DNA from: Panacibacter ginsenosidivorans | GTDB taxonomy: Bacteria; Bacteroidota; Bacteroidia; Chitinophagales; Chitinophagaceae | Assembly (NCBI RefSeq): GCF_007971225.1 | Contig: NZ_CP042435.1 | Coordinates: 992,001-1,056,000, forward strand | Direction: 5' to 3' | DNA length: 64,000 bases | Shown: positions 52,963 through 62,182 of the stretch, piece by piece | Numbering within the stretch: position 1 is the first letter of the stretch | Layout: every line of letters begins with the position of its first letter | Translations under genes and position numbers: made by a program | Notes under the pieces: model-generated | Told to the model about the DNA's origin: nothing | Databases searched by the model: none | What the model saw: the letters and a program-made list of their open reading frames with translations, nothing else

Positions 52963-55900
52963 TTAGAAGGTTAAACTAAACCCTGCGTTGAGCACCCTTG
53001 ATTGTGGATAATACACACCACTACCCGCTGTTGCTTCAGGATCAAAAATCTTCATTTTAGAAACTGTAAATAAATTAAGCGCATTAACGAAGATTCTAAA
53101 ACTGCTGATTTTCGCTTTATCTAACAATTTAGCTGGTAATGTGTAACCCAGTTCTATATTCTTTAAGCGGATATAGTTTTTACTAAAAAGGTAATAAGTA
53201 TTATTACCGTAGAGGCCGCCCGTATAATAAGTATCTCCGCGAATCGCAAGCCTTGGGTCTGTGCTGCTTGGGTGATCTATAGACCAACGATGATCATAAG
53301 AGTATTGCAGATAATTGCCAATATCTCCAGATTCGGTTTGAACACGTATTGCTGCACCTGCTGCGCCCTGGAAAAGCAAATTCAAATCGAAAGATTTATA
53401 CCTTGCTTCTATAGTGGCACCATAGTTAAAATTGGGGAAATCGCTTTTTTCGATTCTAACTGCATCATCAGGCGTAATTTTTCCATCGCCATTTACATCC
53501 TTAAATTTCATATCACCAGGTAATAATTGTCCGGTAATTCCGCTGTAATCAAGGGTGGTTTTATCGATATCTGCCTGGTCTAAAAATGCCCCATCTGATT
53601 GATACACCAAAAATGCGTTATATGGCTTTCCTTCCTGCCACTGGTATTGAGGTGTTGAATGGCTTTCTGCTGCATCTATTACTTTATTTTTCGCATAGCC
53701 ACCATTTATGCCAGCCCTAAAATAAAAATCCTTATTTATATTTGCTTTATAAGCAAGTGTAAATTCAAATCCTTTATTGTCAATTCGACCTCCGTTTACC
53801 GGGGGCAAAAAAGGTCCAATACCTGCTGACGCTGGAACAACACCTTGGTAGTCAACCAGCATACCACTTCTTTTGTTATAGAAATACTCCAATGTTACAT
53901 CAAGGTGGTTATTTAGTACAGTTGCATCTAAACCAACATTGTAATTATTCGCCACCTCCCATGTAAAATCATTGTTTGCCAGCACAAATTCGCCGAGTGT
54001 TGTTGCTACCTGACTATTTATCGGATAGCTTCCAAATTGGTAGATTGAGAGATATTGGTATTCTTTTAAAAGTCCATTTTTATAAGGCTGATCATTACCC
54101 ATTTGCCCATAAGAACCTCTGAGTTTTAAATAGTTTATACCCGGTACCTTGAAAAATTTCTCATTTGTGAGATTCCAACCAAGAAGTATTCCAGGGAAGA
54201 AGCCAAATCGTTTATCTGGTGGAAGTATATATGAACCATCATATCTCCAAAGAAATTCTGCCAGATATTTTTCTTTATAATTATACTGAACCCTTCCGTA
54301 ATAACCGAGTTTAGCTCTGTCAAATAGCCTTGTAAAATAAGTGTCATTTGATGCAGTTTGCGTTAGACCGCCAACAAAAAGCTGGTCAAGTGCCGGAGAA
54401 ATGAAGTTCCTGCGAAATGCCTGGAAATTATCTCCTTTAAATGTTTCTTTAGTGACACCTGCTAATATAGCTACACTATGATTCCCTATTTTAGCGTCAT
54501 AATTCAACAATGCCGTTAGATTGGTATTTAATACGGAGTAATAAGTTTCTGTTAATCTCGGATCAGTATAATTTGATCTTATAGCACCAACTAGTTTTGG
54601 AGTTACACCATCATCTTCGTATGTAATCCTGTCCCAATAATAAAGCATCCAGGGTGTTTGCCAGACTTTATTTAGCTCACTGTTTTTATCAATTGCACCA
54701 GACAAAGTAAGTTTTAAACCTTTAATCCAGGGGTTGCTAATATCTATTGCGCCATTGGCTTGAAGATAGTCAGTTGGGTCTTTTTGATAACCGGTAGCAT
54801 TTGTTGTAATAACATAAGGATTCTGGCCGTTTTCAATATCGGGTCCTGGCATCCCGTTTGGCCAAACTTCTGGTTCAGTAGGTCTTCCGCGCATTAGCAT
54901 ACGAAAAATTGAACCGGCACTTTCAGTGGGAAAGTGCCTGTCTTCCCGACGAGCCAAAATACCAATTGTAGTATTAATGTAATTACTAATTTTAGCAGTA
55001 ACATTGGTTCTAAAATTATATTGCTGGTATCTTGTTGCAGAATTATTATAAATCGCATCTTGATTTACATATCCAATCGAAGTAAAATACCTGATATTTT
55101 CTGATCCACCACTTATTTGAATATTATGTCTTGATTGGGGCGCCCAGGTTCTAAACGCATCTCCAAACCAGTCTGTATTTGGATACCCCCATGGATCACT
55201 ACCGTCTGCATATTTTTTTACCGCATCAGGGCTATAGTTTGCATTCAATGTCTGCACGCCTTCTGTGGGTGAATCATAACTCCCTGTTTGTTGAATTGCG
55301 GTCCATGCCGCCTGCCATTCATTTACCGGAATACTTTTGTAAATCGGTATCTCGTTCATAATATTTGCATATTCGACCGCATTGGACATTTTTGGTATAG
55401 TGCCAGGTTGTGTATACCCTTGATTAAAATCATAAGTAATTTTAGGCTTACCTGTACTACCTTTTTTTGTTGTAATAAGAATTACACCATTAGCAGCACG
55501 CGATCCATAAATAGCCGCAGAGGCATCTTTTAATACTGAAATATTGTCGATATCTCTTGGATTTAAACGACCAAGCCCTCCATCTCTTTCCGGAACTCCG
55601 TCAATAACTATAAGTGGTGAATTATTCCCAATAGTGTTTACGCCGCGGATGTTCAGAGATGCACCATCATAACCAGGTTCACCACTGGTTTGAACTACAA
55701 CTAAGCCTGGTAATCTTCCGGCCAAAGAGTTTGATAAATCGACGGCAGGGGATTTCACTACTGCATCTCCTTTAATAGCACTTACAGCGCCGGTCACAGT
55801 TACTTTCTTTTGAGTACCATAACCCACTACTACTACGTCTGTTAAATTTTCTGAAGCTATGGTTAATGCAACAGTTATATTTGTTTGATTGCCAATTGTG

Positions 55901-56214
55901 ATTTCTTTGTTCTGATAACCAACATACGAAATTATTAATACCGCATTATCATCAGGCACTGAAATAGAAAATTCACCATTTAAATTAGTGGTAGTGCCTT
56001 TTTTCGTTCCCTTTAATAGAACAGATACATTTGAAAGGGGTGCCCCCTTATCGTCTGTTATTTTTCCTGATACACTTTTATCAGGAGCCGTTTTATAAAA
56101 ATTTTTTGCCAGAGAATTTTGTGGCACTAATAATATGCCACTTGAGAATAATACCGGCAGTAAATAACATAACCCTTTTTTTAGTAAAATATCTTTACAT
56201 ATTTTTTTTCTCAT
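52963..56214 (-). CDS. SusC/RagA-family TonB-dependent outer-membrane transporter
   Basis: A 1083-residue porin. The ATG at 56214 (MRKKICKDILLKKGLCYLLP) is preferred to an upstream GTG that overlaps an operator. After the signal peptide come a carboxypeptidase-regulatory-like domain (VSGKITDDKGAPLSNVSVLL, about 47-130), the plug with LTDVVVVGYGTQKKVTVTGAV and SLAGRLPGLVVVQTSGEPG, IRGVNTIGNNSPLIVIDGVP, and a long beta-barrel ending in NAGFSLTF. It imports a ligand across the outer membrane using ExbB-ExbD-TonB energy. With SusD and a neighbouring LacI regulator it forms a regulated nutrient-uptake locus. No glycoside hydrolase is adjacent, so the substrate is open. Confidence 0.95.
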   Translation of the reverse strand: MRKKICKDILLKKGLCYLLPVLFSSGILLVPQNSLAKNFYKTAPDKSVSGKITDDKGAPLSNVSVLLKGTKKGTTTNLNGEFSISVPDDNAVLIISYVGYQNKEITIGNQTNITVALTIASENLTDVVVVGYGTQKKVTVTGAVSAIKGDAVVKSPAVDLSNSLAGRLPGLVVVQTSGEPGYDGASLNIRGVNTIGNNSPLIVIDGVPERDGGLGRLNPRDIDNISVLKDASAAIYGSRAANGVILITTKKGSTGKPKITYDFNQGYTQPGTIPKMSNAVEYANIMNEIPIYKSIPVNEWQAAWTAIQQTGSYDSPTEGVQTLNANYSPDAVKKYADGSDPWGYPNTDWFGDAFRTWAPQSRHNIQISGGSENIRYFTSIGYVNQDAIYNNSATRYQQYNFRTNVTAKISNYINTTIGILARREDRHFPTESAGSIFRMLMRGRPTEPEVWPNGMPGPDIENGQNPYVITTNATGYQKDPTDYLQANGAIDISNPWIKGLKLTLSGAIDKNSELNKVWQTPWMLYYWDRITYEDDGVTPKLVGAIRSNYTDPRLTETYYSVLNTNLTALLNYDAKIGNHSVAILAGVTKETFKGDNFQAFRRNFISPALDQLFVGGLTQTASNDTYFTRLFDRAKLGYYGRVQYNYKEKYLAEFLWRYDGSYILPPDKRFGFFPGILLGWNLTNEKFFKVPGINYLKLRGSYGQMGNDQPYKNGLLKEYQYLSIYQFGSYPINSQVATTLGEFVLANNDFTWEVANNYNVGLDATVLNNHLDVTLEYFYNKRSGMLVDYQGVVPASAGIGPFLPPVNGGRIDNKGFEFTLAYKANINKDFYFRAGINGGYAKNKVIDAAESHSTPQYQWQEGKPYNAFLVYQSDGAFLDQADIDKTTLDYSGITGQLLPGDMKFKDVNGDGKITPDDAVRIEKSDFPNFNYGATIEARYKSFDLNLLFQGAAGAAIRVQTESGDIGNYLQYSYDHRWSIDHPSSTDPRLAIRGDTYYTGGLYGNNTYYLFSKNYIRLKNIELGYTLPAKLLDKAKISSFRIFVNALNLFTVSKMKIFDPEATAGSGVYYPQSRVLNAGFSLTF

Positions 56215-56247
56215 AACAAGCAAATTGGAAGTGGTTAAAAAATAAAA

Positions 56248-56265
56248 TGCGTAAACGTTTGCACA
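56248..56265. promoter_or_regulatory. LacI-family operator upstream of susC
   Basis: TGCGTAAACGTTTGCACA contains the symmetric AAACGTTT core with a central CG, the form usual for LacI/PurR/CcpA-family sites, and flanking TG...CA symmetry. It lies 34 bases upstream of the susC ATG on its promoter side and about 105 bases from the 3' end of the LacI-type gene at 56371-57426. Repression of susCD by that protein is the obvious inference. Confidence 0.65.
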
Positions 56266-56370
56266 AAACACATGCTAACTATCATTCCAAATAATTTGTT
56301 TCATCTAATTTTTAATTTTTGAGGTTTGTAAAGAAAAACTAGTTAGTTTTTAAATTAATAACGGTGTTTT

Positions 56371-57426
56371 CTAAGCCTTTTTTCCTGCCGATGATTCACG
56401 ATAACAAAGGATAGGTTCTAATACAATTTTCTCTTTTTCTTTTACAGTACTTTTACTATCGTTTATTTTAATCATCTCCATTAATAAATTAAATGCTTCC
56501 TTCCCCATCTGCACTGTTTGCTGATCAACAGAGGACAAGGCCGGAGTAATGTGTTCATCAAAACTTTCATTGGCAAAACCGATAACTCCAAATTCATCTG
56601 GTATTTTAAATTTTCGTTCTTTTAAACATTTAATTACGCCAAGCGCGGTATAATCTTCAACAGCAAAAAAAGCATCAGGCGGCTCTACAAGTTTTAAAAA
56701 ATAATCCACGGCTTCTTTCCCCGATTCAATTGATACGTTACCCTGGTATATATAATTTTTCTCTGCCTTTTTTTGATTTGCCTTTAAAGCATCTTTATAA
56801 CCATTTAAACGATCCCTGAAACCTTTGATATGCTGCGGGCCGGCGACATGTGCTATCCGTTTATATCCATTTTTCAAAAGATGCTCAGTAGCAAGGTATG
56901 CACCCTTATAATCGTCAACCACTACCGCAGGGACTTTTAAATCCTCATTCGTACGATCAAAAAATACAAGCGGAATATTTCTTTTCTTCAACTCAACATA
57001 GTGTGTGAAGTCTACAGTTTCCTTTGCAATGGAAGCAAGTATCCCGTCAACTCTTGCACTTAAAAATGTTTCTATTGCTTTTTTTTCTAGCGCCGATGTC
57101 TCTTCTGATTGATAAAGAATTATACTATATCCGTTATTGCTTGCAACATTTTCAATACCATGTACAACAGATCCAAAAAAATTCATTTGTGCACTTGGTA
57201 TAATTACACCTATAGTATGAGATTTGCCTGACCGCAATGATGAGGCAAGCTTATTTCTCCTATACTTCATCTGCCTTGCTTTCTCCTGAACGAGACGCTT
57301 CGTTTCTGTGCTAATACGGGGATGATCATTCAATGCCCTTGAAACAGTTGCAGTCGTTAGGTTCAATTCCCTGGCTATATCGTGTATGGTTATTCTATGA
57401 GACAAACTTTGTGCAATCGTGTGCAC
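56371..57426 (-). CDS. LacI/GalR-family transcriptional regulator
   Basis: A 351-residue regulator. The N-terminal HTH (about 11-35) reads RITIHDIARELNLTTATVSRALN with the TVSRALN recognition helix and the hinge helix KLASSLRSGK. The periplasmic-binding-protein-like core (about 67-345) starts HTIGVIIPS and contains VDGILASIAKE and FFAVEDYTALGVI. The start is probably GTG at 57426, since an in-frame stop lies just upstream; a TTG at residue 8 is the alternative. It is transcribed in the same direction as susC and immediately upstream. It presumably binds the operator at 56248 and releases on binding a sugar-like inducer. Confidence 0.92.
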   Translation of the reverse strand: MHTIAQSLSHRITIHDIARELNLTTATVSRALNDHPRISTETKRLVQEKARQMKYRRNKLASSLRSGKSHTIGVIIPSAQMNFFGSVVHGIENVASNNGYSIILYQSEETSALEKKAIETFLSARVDGILASIAKETVDFTHYVELKKRNIPLVFFDRTNEDLKVPAVVVDDYKGAYLATEHLLKNGYKRIAHVAGPQHIKGFRDRLNGYKDALKANQKKAEKNYIYQGNVSIESGKEAVDYFLKLVEPPDAFFAVEDYTALGVIKCLKERKFKIPDEFGVIGFANESFDEHITPALSSVDQQTVQMGKEAFNLLMEMIKINDSKSTVKEKEKIVLEPILCYRESSAGKKA

Positions 57427-57879
57427 AATTTAGGAATTTCCCAAATACCAAAGTAAAAATCTCATGTATTTTTTTTAACACCTTTTTACCAATTTATAAG
57501 TGGAATTTACCAAAACATCGTTTCAAGTTATTAAAACCTTATTAATCAGTCTGTAGTATTCTCAATTTAGGCAAATGAAAATTATACTTCATAATTTCAT
57601 TTACCGGTTCACTAAAATGCGATTTATAAGACGTTTCTTTTTTCTATGAAACCAACTTAAGCTTTCTATGGCAAAATCCCTTGCCTTGTATTTTTCGTCT
57701 GTTTATCTTAGAAATTAATTACCCATTTACTTCAGAAACATATTTGTATTGAAATACAAAATTTCTGCAATCCAAAAATCAAATTATTATTGTGGAATTA
57801 TAGTAATTGAAAAAGCCTTAGTACTTAACAAGCAAAAGCAGATAAATTAAGATATTAAAATGCAGACAAATGTAAAAAA
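57427..57879. other. A+T-rich spacer upstream of the LacI-type gene
   Basis: About 450 bases without a credible gene, very A+T-rich. It must contain the promoter of the LacI-type gene. The sequence TACTTTG (minus strand, near 57448-57454) is a one-base-short version of the TAnnTTTG element. The stretch ends at a dispersed-repeat arm (57880). Confidence 0.4.
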
Positions 57880-57921
57880 GTACAAGTGAGTGACACAACA
57901 GGTGATGCTATGTAGCAATGG
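57880..57921 (-). repeat. Dispersed-repeat C arm with 20-mer form B
   Basis: GTACAAGTGAGTGACACAAC (57880-57899), then AGGTGATGCTATGTAGCAATGGAGCTGGCT. No close left-hand partner; it lies just downstream of the L,D-transpeptidase gene. Confidence 0.88.
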
Positions 57922-57927
57922 AGCTGG

Positions 57928-58680
57928 CTACATAATTGAATATTCTCCTTTATGATTAATAGTAATAACAGGCAATTGTTTTTCCTTATCAAAATAATCA
58001 TACGCTTCTTTAAGCTTTACGGAAAAACTTCCGATAGTAGGGTTATCTTTTGTAAAACGGTTAAGGTATTCAATGCTCTGAGGATTATTGTAACGAACAG
58101 GGAAAATATGCACTGGTATAAAATCCTGCCCATTATTTTTTGCAGAAGCCGCAAGCAGATATAATTCCTCTATTTGCATGTCATTAATAGGAATGCAACC
58201 AACCGTAACGCAACTACCATGTATATAAATACCGCCACCGGGTCTCAATGAATCACTTAGCTTCTTATCTGATTGATTTGGGTAATTCAGCTTAAGTGAT
58301 AAATGAAAATCGCTGCGTGGATTGAATTCCGTTATATAATAAAAACCTTCCGGCACCTGGTAATCACCTTCCATTCTTTTGGGGCCGAGTGTGCCTGCAA
58401 GCGCACAAACCTTATAGGTTTTAAATAATTTGAAAGCCTCATTTTCATTATTACGTACCCAAACCTCCATCTGGCTGTCGTATTTAAAAGAACGGATATA
58501 AATTTCCTTTGGAGGCCATTGCAGGCCGGCTTTTTCAAATTGTTTTATTAATGTATCCTGTTTGGTTTTTACTGCAACAGCAACTTTTGGAAAACTCTTT
58601 TGTGATTGAAAAAAAGATGGTTGTGCCACTACGGCAAAAAATAGAAAAGAGAAAAATAAAATTAATGAAAAGGCTTTCAT
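57928..58680 (-). CDS. L,D-transpeptidase (YkuD) family protein
   Basis: A 250-residue protein with a signal peptide (about 1-19, ending VVAQP). The YkuD catalytic site is IYIHGSCVTVGCIPI: H154 and nucleophile C162 in the HGx(5-6)GC pattern; PEGFYYITEFNP precedes it. It would make or remodel 3-3 peptidoglycan crosslinks or attach proteins in the periplasm. The chain is a little short of YbiS-type enzymes and lacks a LysM domain. Single gene between a repeat arm and hppD, whose terminator lies upstream. Confidence 0.88.
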   Translation of the reverse strand: MKAFSLILFFSFLFFAVVAQPSFFQSQKSFPKVAVAVKTKQDTLIKQFEKAGLQWPPKEIYIRSFKYDSQMEVWVRNNENEAFKLFKTYKVCALAGTLGPKRMEGDYQVPEGFYYITEFNPRSDFHLSLKLNYPNQSDKKLSDSLRPGGGIYIHGSCVTVGCIPINDMQIEELYLLAASAKNNGQDFIPVHIFPVRYNNPQSIEYLNRFTKDNPTIGSFSVKLKEAYDYFDKEKQLPVITINHKGEYSIM

Positions 58681-58802
58681 AAGGGTAAAATTAGGGATTA
58701 AAGGGTTTTTGATATCACTTTAAAAGCTTAAAGTTAATATCATGTCAATTCGGAAACGCCTTTAAGAGTAATTTATTGCCTGAGAATTCCTTGAAATAGT
58801 AG

Positions 58803-58834
58803 AAAGGCCCTTTTGCTGTTACAAAAGGGCCTTT
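58803..58834 (-). terminator. Strong hairpin terminator downstream of hppD
   Basis: AAAGGCCCTTTTG-ctgtta-CAAAAGGGCCTTT, a perfect 13-base stem, about 27 bases past the hppD stop. The T run after it on the minus strand is weak, but the stem is very stable. Confidence 0.75.
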
Positions 58835-58860
58835 AAAATCTTATTAATTAGTATTGCTAT

Positions 58861-59991
58861 TTATAAGTTTCCACGCAATTCCTGCTCTCTTTCTATTGCT
58901 TCGAACAATGCCTTAAAATTTCCCTTACCAAAACTCTGTGCGCCTTTGCGCTGTATGATCTCGAAAAACAATGTGGGCCTGTCTTCTACAGGCTTTGTAA
59001 ATATCTGAAGAAGATATCCTTCGTTATCTCTGTCGACCAGAATACCCAGTTCTTTTAATGGCTGCAGGTCTTCATCAATATGCCCTACCCTATCCAGAAG
59101 GTCATCGTAATAAGTAGAAGGAACTTTTAAAAATTCCACTCCGCGATTCTGTAATTCAGCAACCGTTTCAACAATATTATTTGTAGCAAGCGCTACATGC
59201 TGGCAACCTTCCCCGTCAAAATAATCAAGATATTCTTCTACCTGCGATTTCTTTTTTCCTTCCGCGGGCTCATTGATAGGAAATTTTACAAACCCATTTC
59301 CATTACTCATTACTTTACTCATCAATGCAGAATATTCAGTAGAAATATCTTTATCATCAAAACTTAAAATATTTCTGAAACCCATAACCTCTTCATAAAA
59401 TTTAACCCATGGTGTCATTTGATTCCAACCTACATTGCCAACGCAATGATCAACATATAACAATCCTGTAGAAGAAGGATTGTAATTTGTTTTCCATTCC
59501 CTGAAACCCGGCATAAATGCGCCCTTGTAATTTTTTCTTTCAACAAAAACATGTACAGTCTCTCCATAAGTATGTATACCGCTTAATACAACTTCACCTT
59601 CATCATCTTTCAATGTTTGAGGTTCCATATAACTTCTCGCACCACGCAATGTTGTCTGGTGCCATGCATCTGTTGCATCATCAACACGCAACGCTAAAAT
59701 CTTTACAGCATCTCCATGTTTATATACGTGATCTGCAATGGCGTTGCCGCTTCTCAATGCCGTAGTAAGCACAAATGTGAGTTTGTTCTGTCGCACAGCA
59801 TAACTTGATTTGTCTTTAACGCCTGTTTCCGGACCGGCATAAGCAAGACTCTGAAAACCAAAAGCCGTTTTATAAAAATGTGCAGCCTGTTTGGCATTGC
59901 CTACATAAAATTCTACGTAATCAGTTCCCTGTAAAGGAAGAAAATCATTGTTTGTTGCCACAGTTTTCGACGATGCAATCATTGTATCCAT
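58861..59991 (-). CDS. hppD: 4-hydroxyphenylpyruvate dioxygenase
   Basis: A 376-residue non-haem Fe(II) enzyme converting 4-hydroxyphenylpyruvate to homogentisate in tyrosine breakdown. Two VOC modules are visible: the N-terminal one begins GTDYVEFYVGNAKQAAHFY and the C-terminal one holds the iron ligands H182 (LLYVDHCVGNV), H265 (EGCQHVALAT) and E344 (LFFEIIQRKG). FGKGNFKALFEAIEREQ at the end is the conserved C-terminal helix that closes the active site. Length is normal. No other tyrosine-catabolism gene is nearby. Confidence 0.96.
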   Translation of the reverse strand: MDTMIASSKTVATNNDFLPLQGTDYVEFYVGNAKQAAHFYKTAFGFQSLAYAGPETGVKDKSSYAVRQNKLTFVLTTALRSGNAIADHVYKHGDAVKILALRVDDATDAWHQTTLRGARSYMEPQTLKDDEGEVVLSGIHTYGETVHVFVERKNYKGAFMPGFREWKTNYNPSSTGLLYVDHCVGNVGWNQMTPWVKFYEEVMGFRNILSFDDKDISTEYSALMSKVMSNGNGFVKFPINEPAEGKKKSQVEEYLDYFDGEGCQHVALATNNIVETVAELQNRGVEFLKVPSTYYDDLLDRVGHIDEDLQPLKELGILVDRDNEGYLLQIFTKPVEDRPTLFFEIIQRKGAQSFGKGNFKALFEAIEREQELRGNL

Positions 59992-60064
59992 AAAATGTGT
60001 TTAATGTAAATAAGGTATATAAAGTAATGTATGAGCCCGGCAATAAAGTAAGAATTAAGCTTTT

Positions 60065-60375
60065 ATTGCGTCGCACTCTTGTACATTGAGAACATTGCTG
60101 AGCAGGCTACCTATTCAGCAATTGAAATTCCTTTTAGCAGGAATAAAGAAATGAGTCCATGGCAAGCGCTTCCATTAACAAAGAATAGTTGAAACGCTTG
60201 TCGCAAAAGATTTTATGTGGATAATCTGGCAGCATCGTTGCCGCAAAGTTATAAAAATACCCTTGTAAGTCCATAACTCAAATTATCTTCGCCATGTAGC
60301 ACAATTCTTGCACTGCCGATGAACGGAATGCGACGCAAGGAACGATGCCATAAAAAACTATAGCTGGTATAAAAA
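60065..60375. repeat. Dispersed-repeat pair spanning the hppD-purK gap
   Basis: Left 20-mer ATTGCGTCGCACTCTTGTAC (60065-60084) preceded by TTAAGCTTTT and, further out, ATGAGCCCGGCAATA. Right, degraded: GAACGGAATGCGACGCAAGG (60321-60340), then AACGATGCCATAAAAAACTATAGCTGGTAT. The loop contains a smaller inverted repeat ATTGCTGA...TCAGCAAT (60094-60122). No gene is seen in the 408-base gap 59992-60399; both the hppD and purK promoters should be here. Confidence 0.75.
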
Positions 60376-60399
60376 TTTTTTTTTACTTATTACTTAATT

Positions 60400-61521
60400 A
60401 TGAAAGTTGGAATTCTCGGTGGAGGTCAGTTAGGAAGAATGTTATTGCAGGCAGCAGCCAATTATGTGGTGGAAACTTTTGTAATGGAGAATGATGAGCA
60501 TTGTCCCGCTGCGCATTTGTGCCATCATTTTGTAAAAGGTGATATAAAAGATTTTGATGCTGTGTACAATTTTGGAAAAGGTCTGGATGCAATAACCATA
60601 GAAATTGAAGCTGTAAATGTTGAAGCATTGGAAAAACTGGAAAGTGAAGGTGTAAAAATTTACCCGAAACCTTCTGCTATTAAGATCATCAAGAATAAAA
60701 TAACACAGAAAGAATTTTATAGAGCAAATGAAATTCCTTCCCCCGATTTCAGGATCACCAATAATCTTGGCGAATTAAATTATCACGCCAGCTTTTTACC
60801 TGCCGTGCATAAGCTTGGCGAAGGTGGCTATGATGGTAAAGGTGTGCAGATCCTGAAAACAGACAAAGATTTTAAGAAAGCTTTTGATGAGCCTGCTGTA
60901 TTAGAAAAAATGGTGAATATCTACAAAGAGATAGCCATTATTGTTGCTATGAACGATAAAGGAGAAACCGCTTTCTTTCCTCCTTCTGAAATGATCTTTG
61001 ACCAGGTGCTGAATCTTTTGGATTACCAGTTAAGCCCTGCACAATTACCAGATAGTGTATTATGGAAAGCAGAAGCCATTGCTATAAAACTTGTAAAAGC
61101 ATTGAATAGTCCGGGTTTATTTGCAGTAGAAATATTTGTGGATAAAAATAACAGTGAAGTGCTGGTTAACGAAACTGCACCACGTGTGCACAACAGCGGG
61201 CATCATACCATTGAAGGAAATTATTGCAGTCAGTACGATATGTTGTGGCGCATTATGCTTGGGTATCCGCTCGGTAATACAGATCCCATACTTCCTTCTT
61301 CCATTGTAAATATTCTTGGCTCAGAAGGATATACGGGAGAAGCTAAATATGATGGACTTGATGAAGTATTGAAAATGGATAATGTGTTTGTACATCTTTA
61401 TGGCAAAACACAAACAAAGCCTGGCAGAAAGATGGGACATGTAACCATCATCAGCAAAGAGTATAATGAATTAACTTTTAAAGCACATAAAATAAAAAAT
61501 ACTTTGAAAGTTATAAGTTGA
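60400..61521 (+). CDS. purK: 5-(carboxyamino)imidazole ribonucleotide synthase
   Basis: A 373-residue ATP-grasp enzyme that carboxylates AIR with bicarbonate. MKVGILGGGQLGRMLLQAA is the dinucleotide-like start; KLGEGGYDGKGVQIL and EIAIIVAMNDKGE are ATP-grasp stretches, and FAVEIFVDKNNSEVLVNETAPRVHNSGHHTIEG contains the metal/ATP-binding core typical of PurK. It acts with PurE, encoded 42 bases downstream, in purine synthesis. Cytosolic. Length normal. Confidence 0.97.
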   Translation: MKVGILGGGQLGRMLLQAAANYVVETFVMENDEHCPAAHLCHHFVKGDIKDFDAVYNFGKGLDAITIEIEAVNVEALEKLESEGVKIYPKPSAIKIIKNKITQKEFYRANEIPSPDFRITNNLGELNYHASFLPAVHKLGEGGYDGKGVQILKTDKDFKKAFDEPAVLEKMVNIYKEIAIIVAMNDKGETAFFPPSEMIFDQVLNLLDYQLSPAQLPDSVLWKAEAIAIKLVKALNSPGLFAVEIFVDKNNSEVLVNETAPRVHNSGHHTIEGNYCSQYDMLWRIMLGYPLGNTDPILPSSIVNILGSEGYTGEAKYDGLDEVLKMDNVFVHLYGKTQTKPGRKMGHVTIISKEYNELTFKAHKIKNTLKVIS

Positions 61522-61563
61522 TAATTTATCACTTATCTATTTAGGATAAATCAATAAAGAAAC

Positions 61564-62088
61564 ATGTCAACCAATCAACCGCTTGTTGGAATAATAATGG
61601 GCAGCGATAGTGATCTGAATATAATGCAGGGCGCTGCTGAAATTTTAAAAGAATTTGGCATCGCATTCGAACTTACAGTTGTCTCTGCGCACCGCACACC
61701 ACTACGTATGGTTGCGTATGCTACCAAAGCATCTGAAAGAGGCCTGAAGGTTATTATTGCCGGTGCCGGTGGCGCTGCACATTTGCCTGGTATGGTTGCA
61801 TCAATTACTTCTTTGCCTGTTATCGGCGTTCCTATAAAATCTTCTAACTCTATTGATGGATGGGATTCTGTTTTATCTATTCTTCAAATGCCCAATGGCA
61901 TTCCTGTTGCAACGGTTGCGTTAAACGCGGCAAAGAATGCGGGTATACTTGCTGCCACAATCATAGGCGCATTTGATGAAACTGTTGGAACCAAAGTGAA
62001 AGCTTATAAAAATAATCTCGAAGCAGAGGTTTTAAAAAAGGTTGACAAATTAAAAACAGAAGGCTGGCAGAATAATTTTGATAATTAA
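61564..62088 (+). CDS. purE: N5-carboxyaminoimidazole ribonucleotide mutase
   Basis: A 174-residue class I Pur[15 protein letters not shown] is the phosphate-binding start, VVSAHRTP carries the catalytic His, and [17 protein letters not shown] and [20 protein letters not shown] follow. It moves the carboxyl group from N5 to C4 of the imidazole after PurK. It forms a two-gene operon with purK (42-base gap). No terminator was identified; a dispersed-repeat arm follows at 62093. Confidence 0.97.
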   Translation: MSTNQPLVGIIMGSDSDLNIMQGAAEILKEFGIAFELTVVSAHRTPLRMVAYATKASERGLKVIIAGAGGAAHLPGMVASITSLPVIGVPIKSSNSIDGWDSVLSILQMPNGIPVATVALNAAKNAGILAATIIGAFDETVGTKVKAYKNNLEAEVLKKVDKLKTEGWQNNFDN

Positions 62089-62092
62089 AATA

Positions 62093-62139
62093 CCAGCTAC
62101 TGTATTTCATAGCGTCTTCGTTGCGTCGCAAGCACTTTG
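62093..62139 (+). repeat. Dispersed-repeat C arm with 20-mer form A'
   Basis: ACCAGCTACTG, ATAGCGTCTTC and GTTGCGTCGCAAGCACTT (62120-62137). It begins 4 bases after the purE stop. Same design as 43950-43996. Confidence 0.85.
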
Positions 62140-62182
62140 TCTCCATTACTTATGGCATCTGTGACTCATAATAATATCCATC

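Noticed and set aside
56215-56271. Upstream GTG extension of SusC
   Set aside because: It would translate the LacI operator; the ATG at 56214 yields a normal signal peptide.
5695-62139. The recurring 20-mer as a CRISPR array
   Set aside because: Copies are kilobases apart, occur in both orientations, have no regular spacers, and no cas gene is present.
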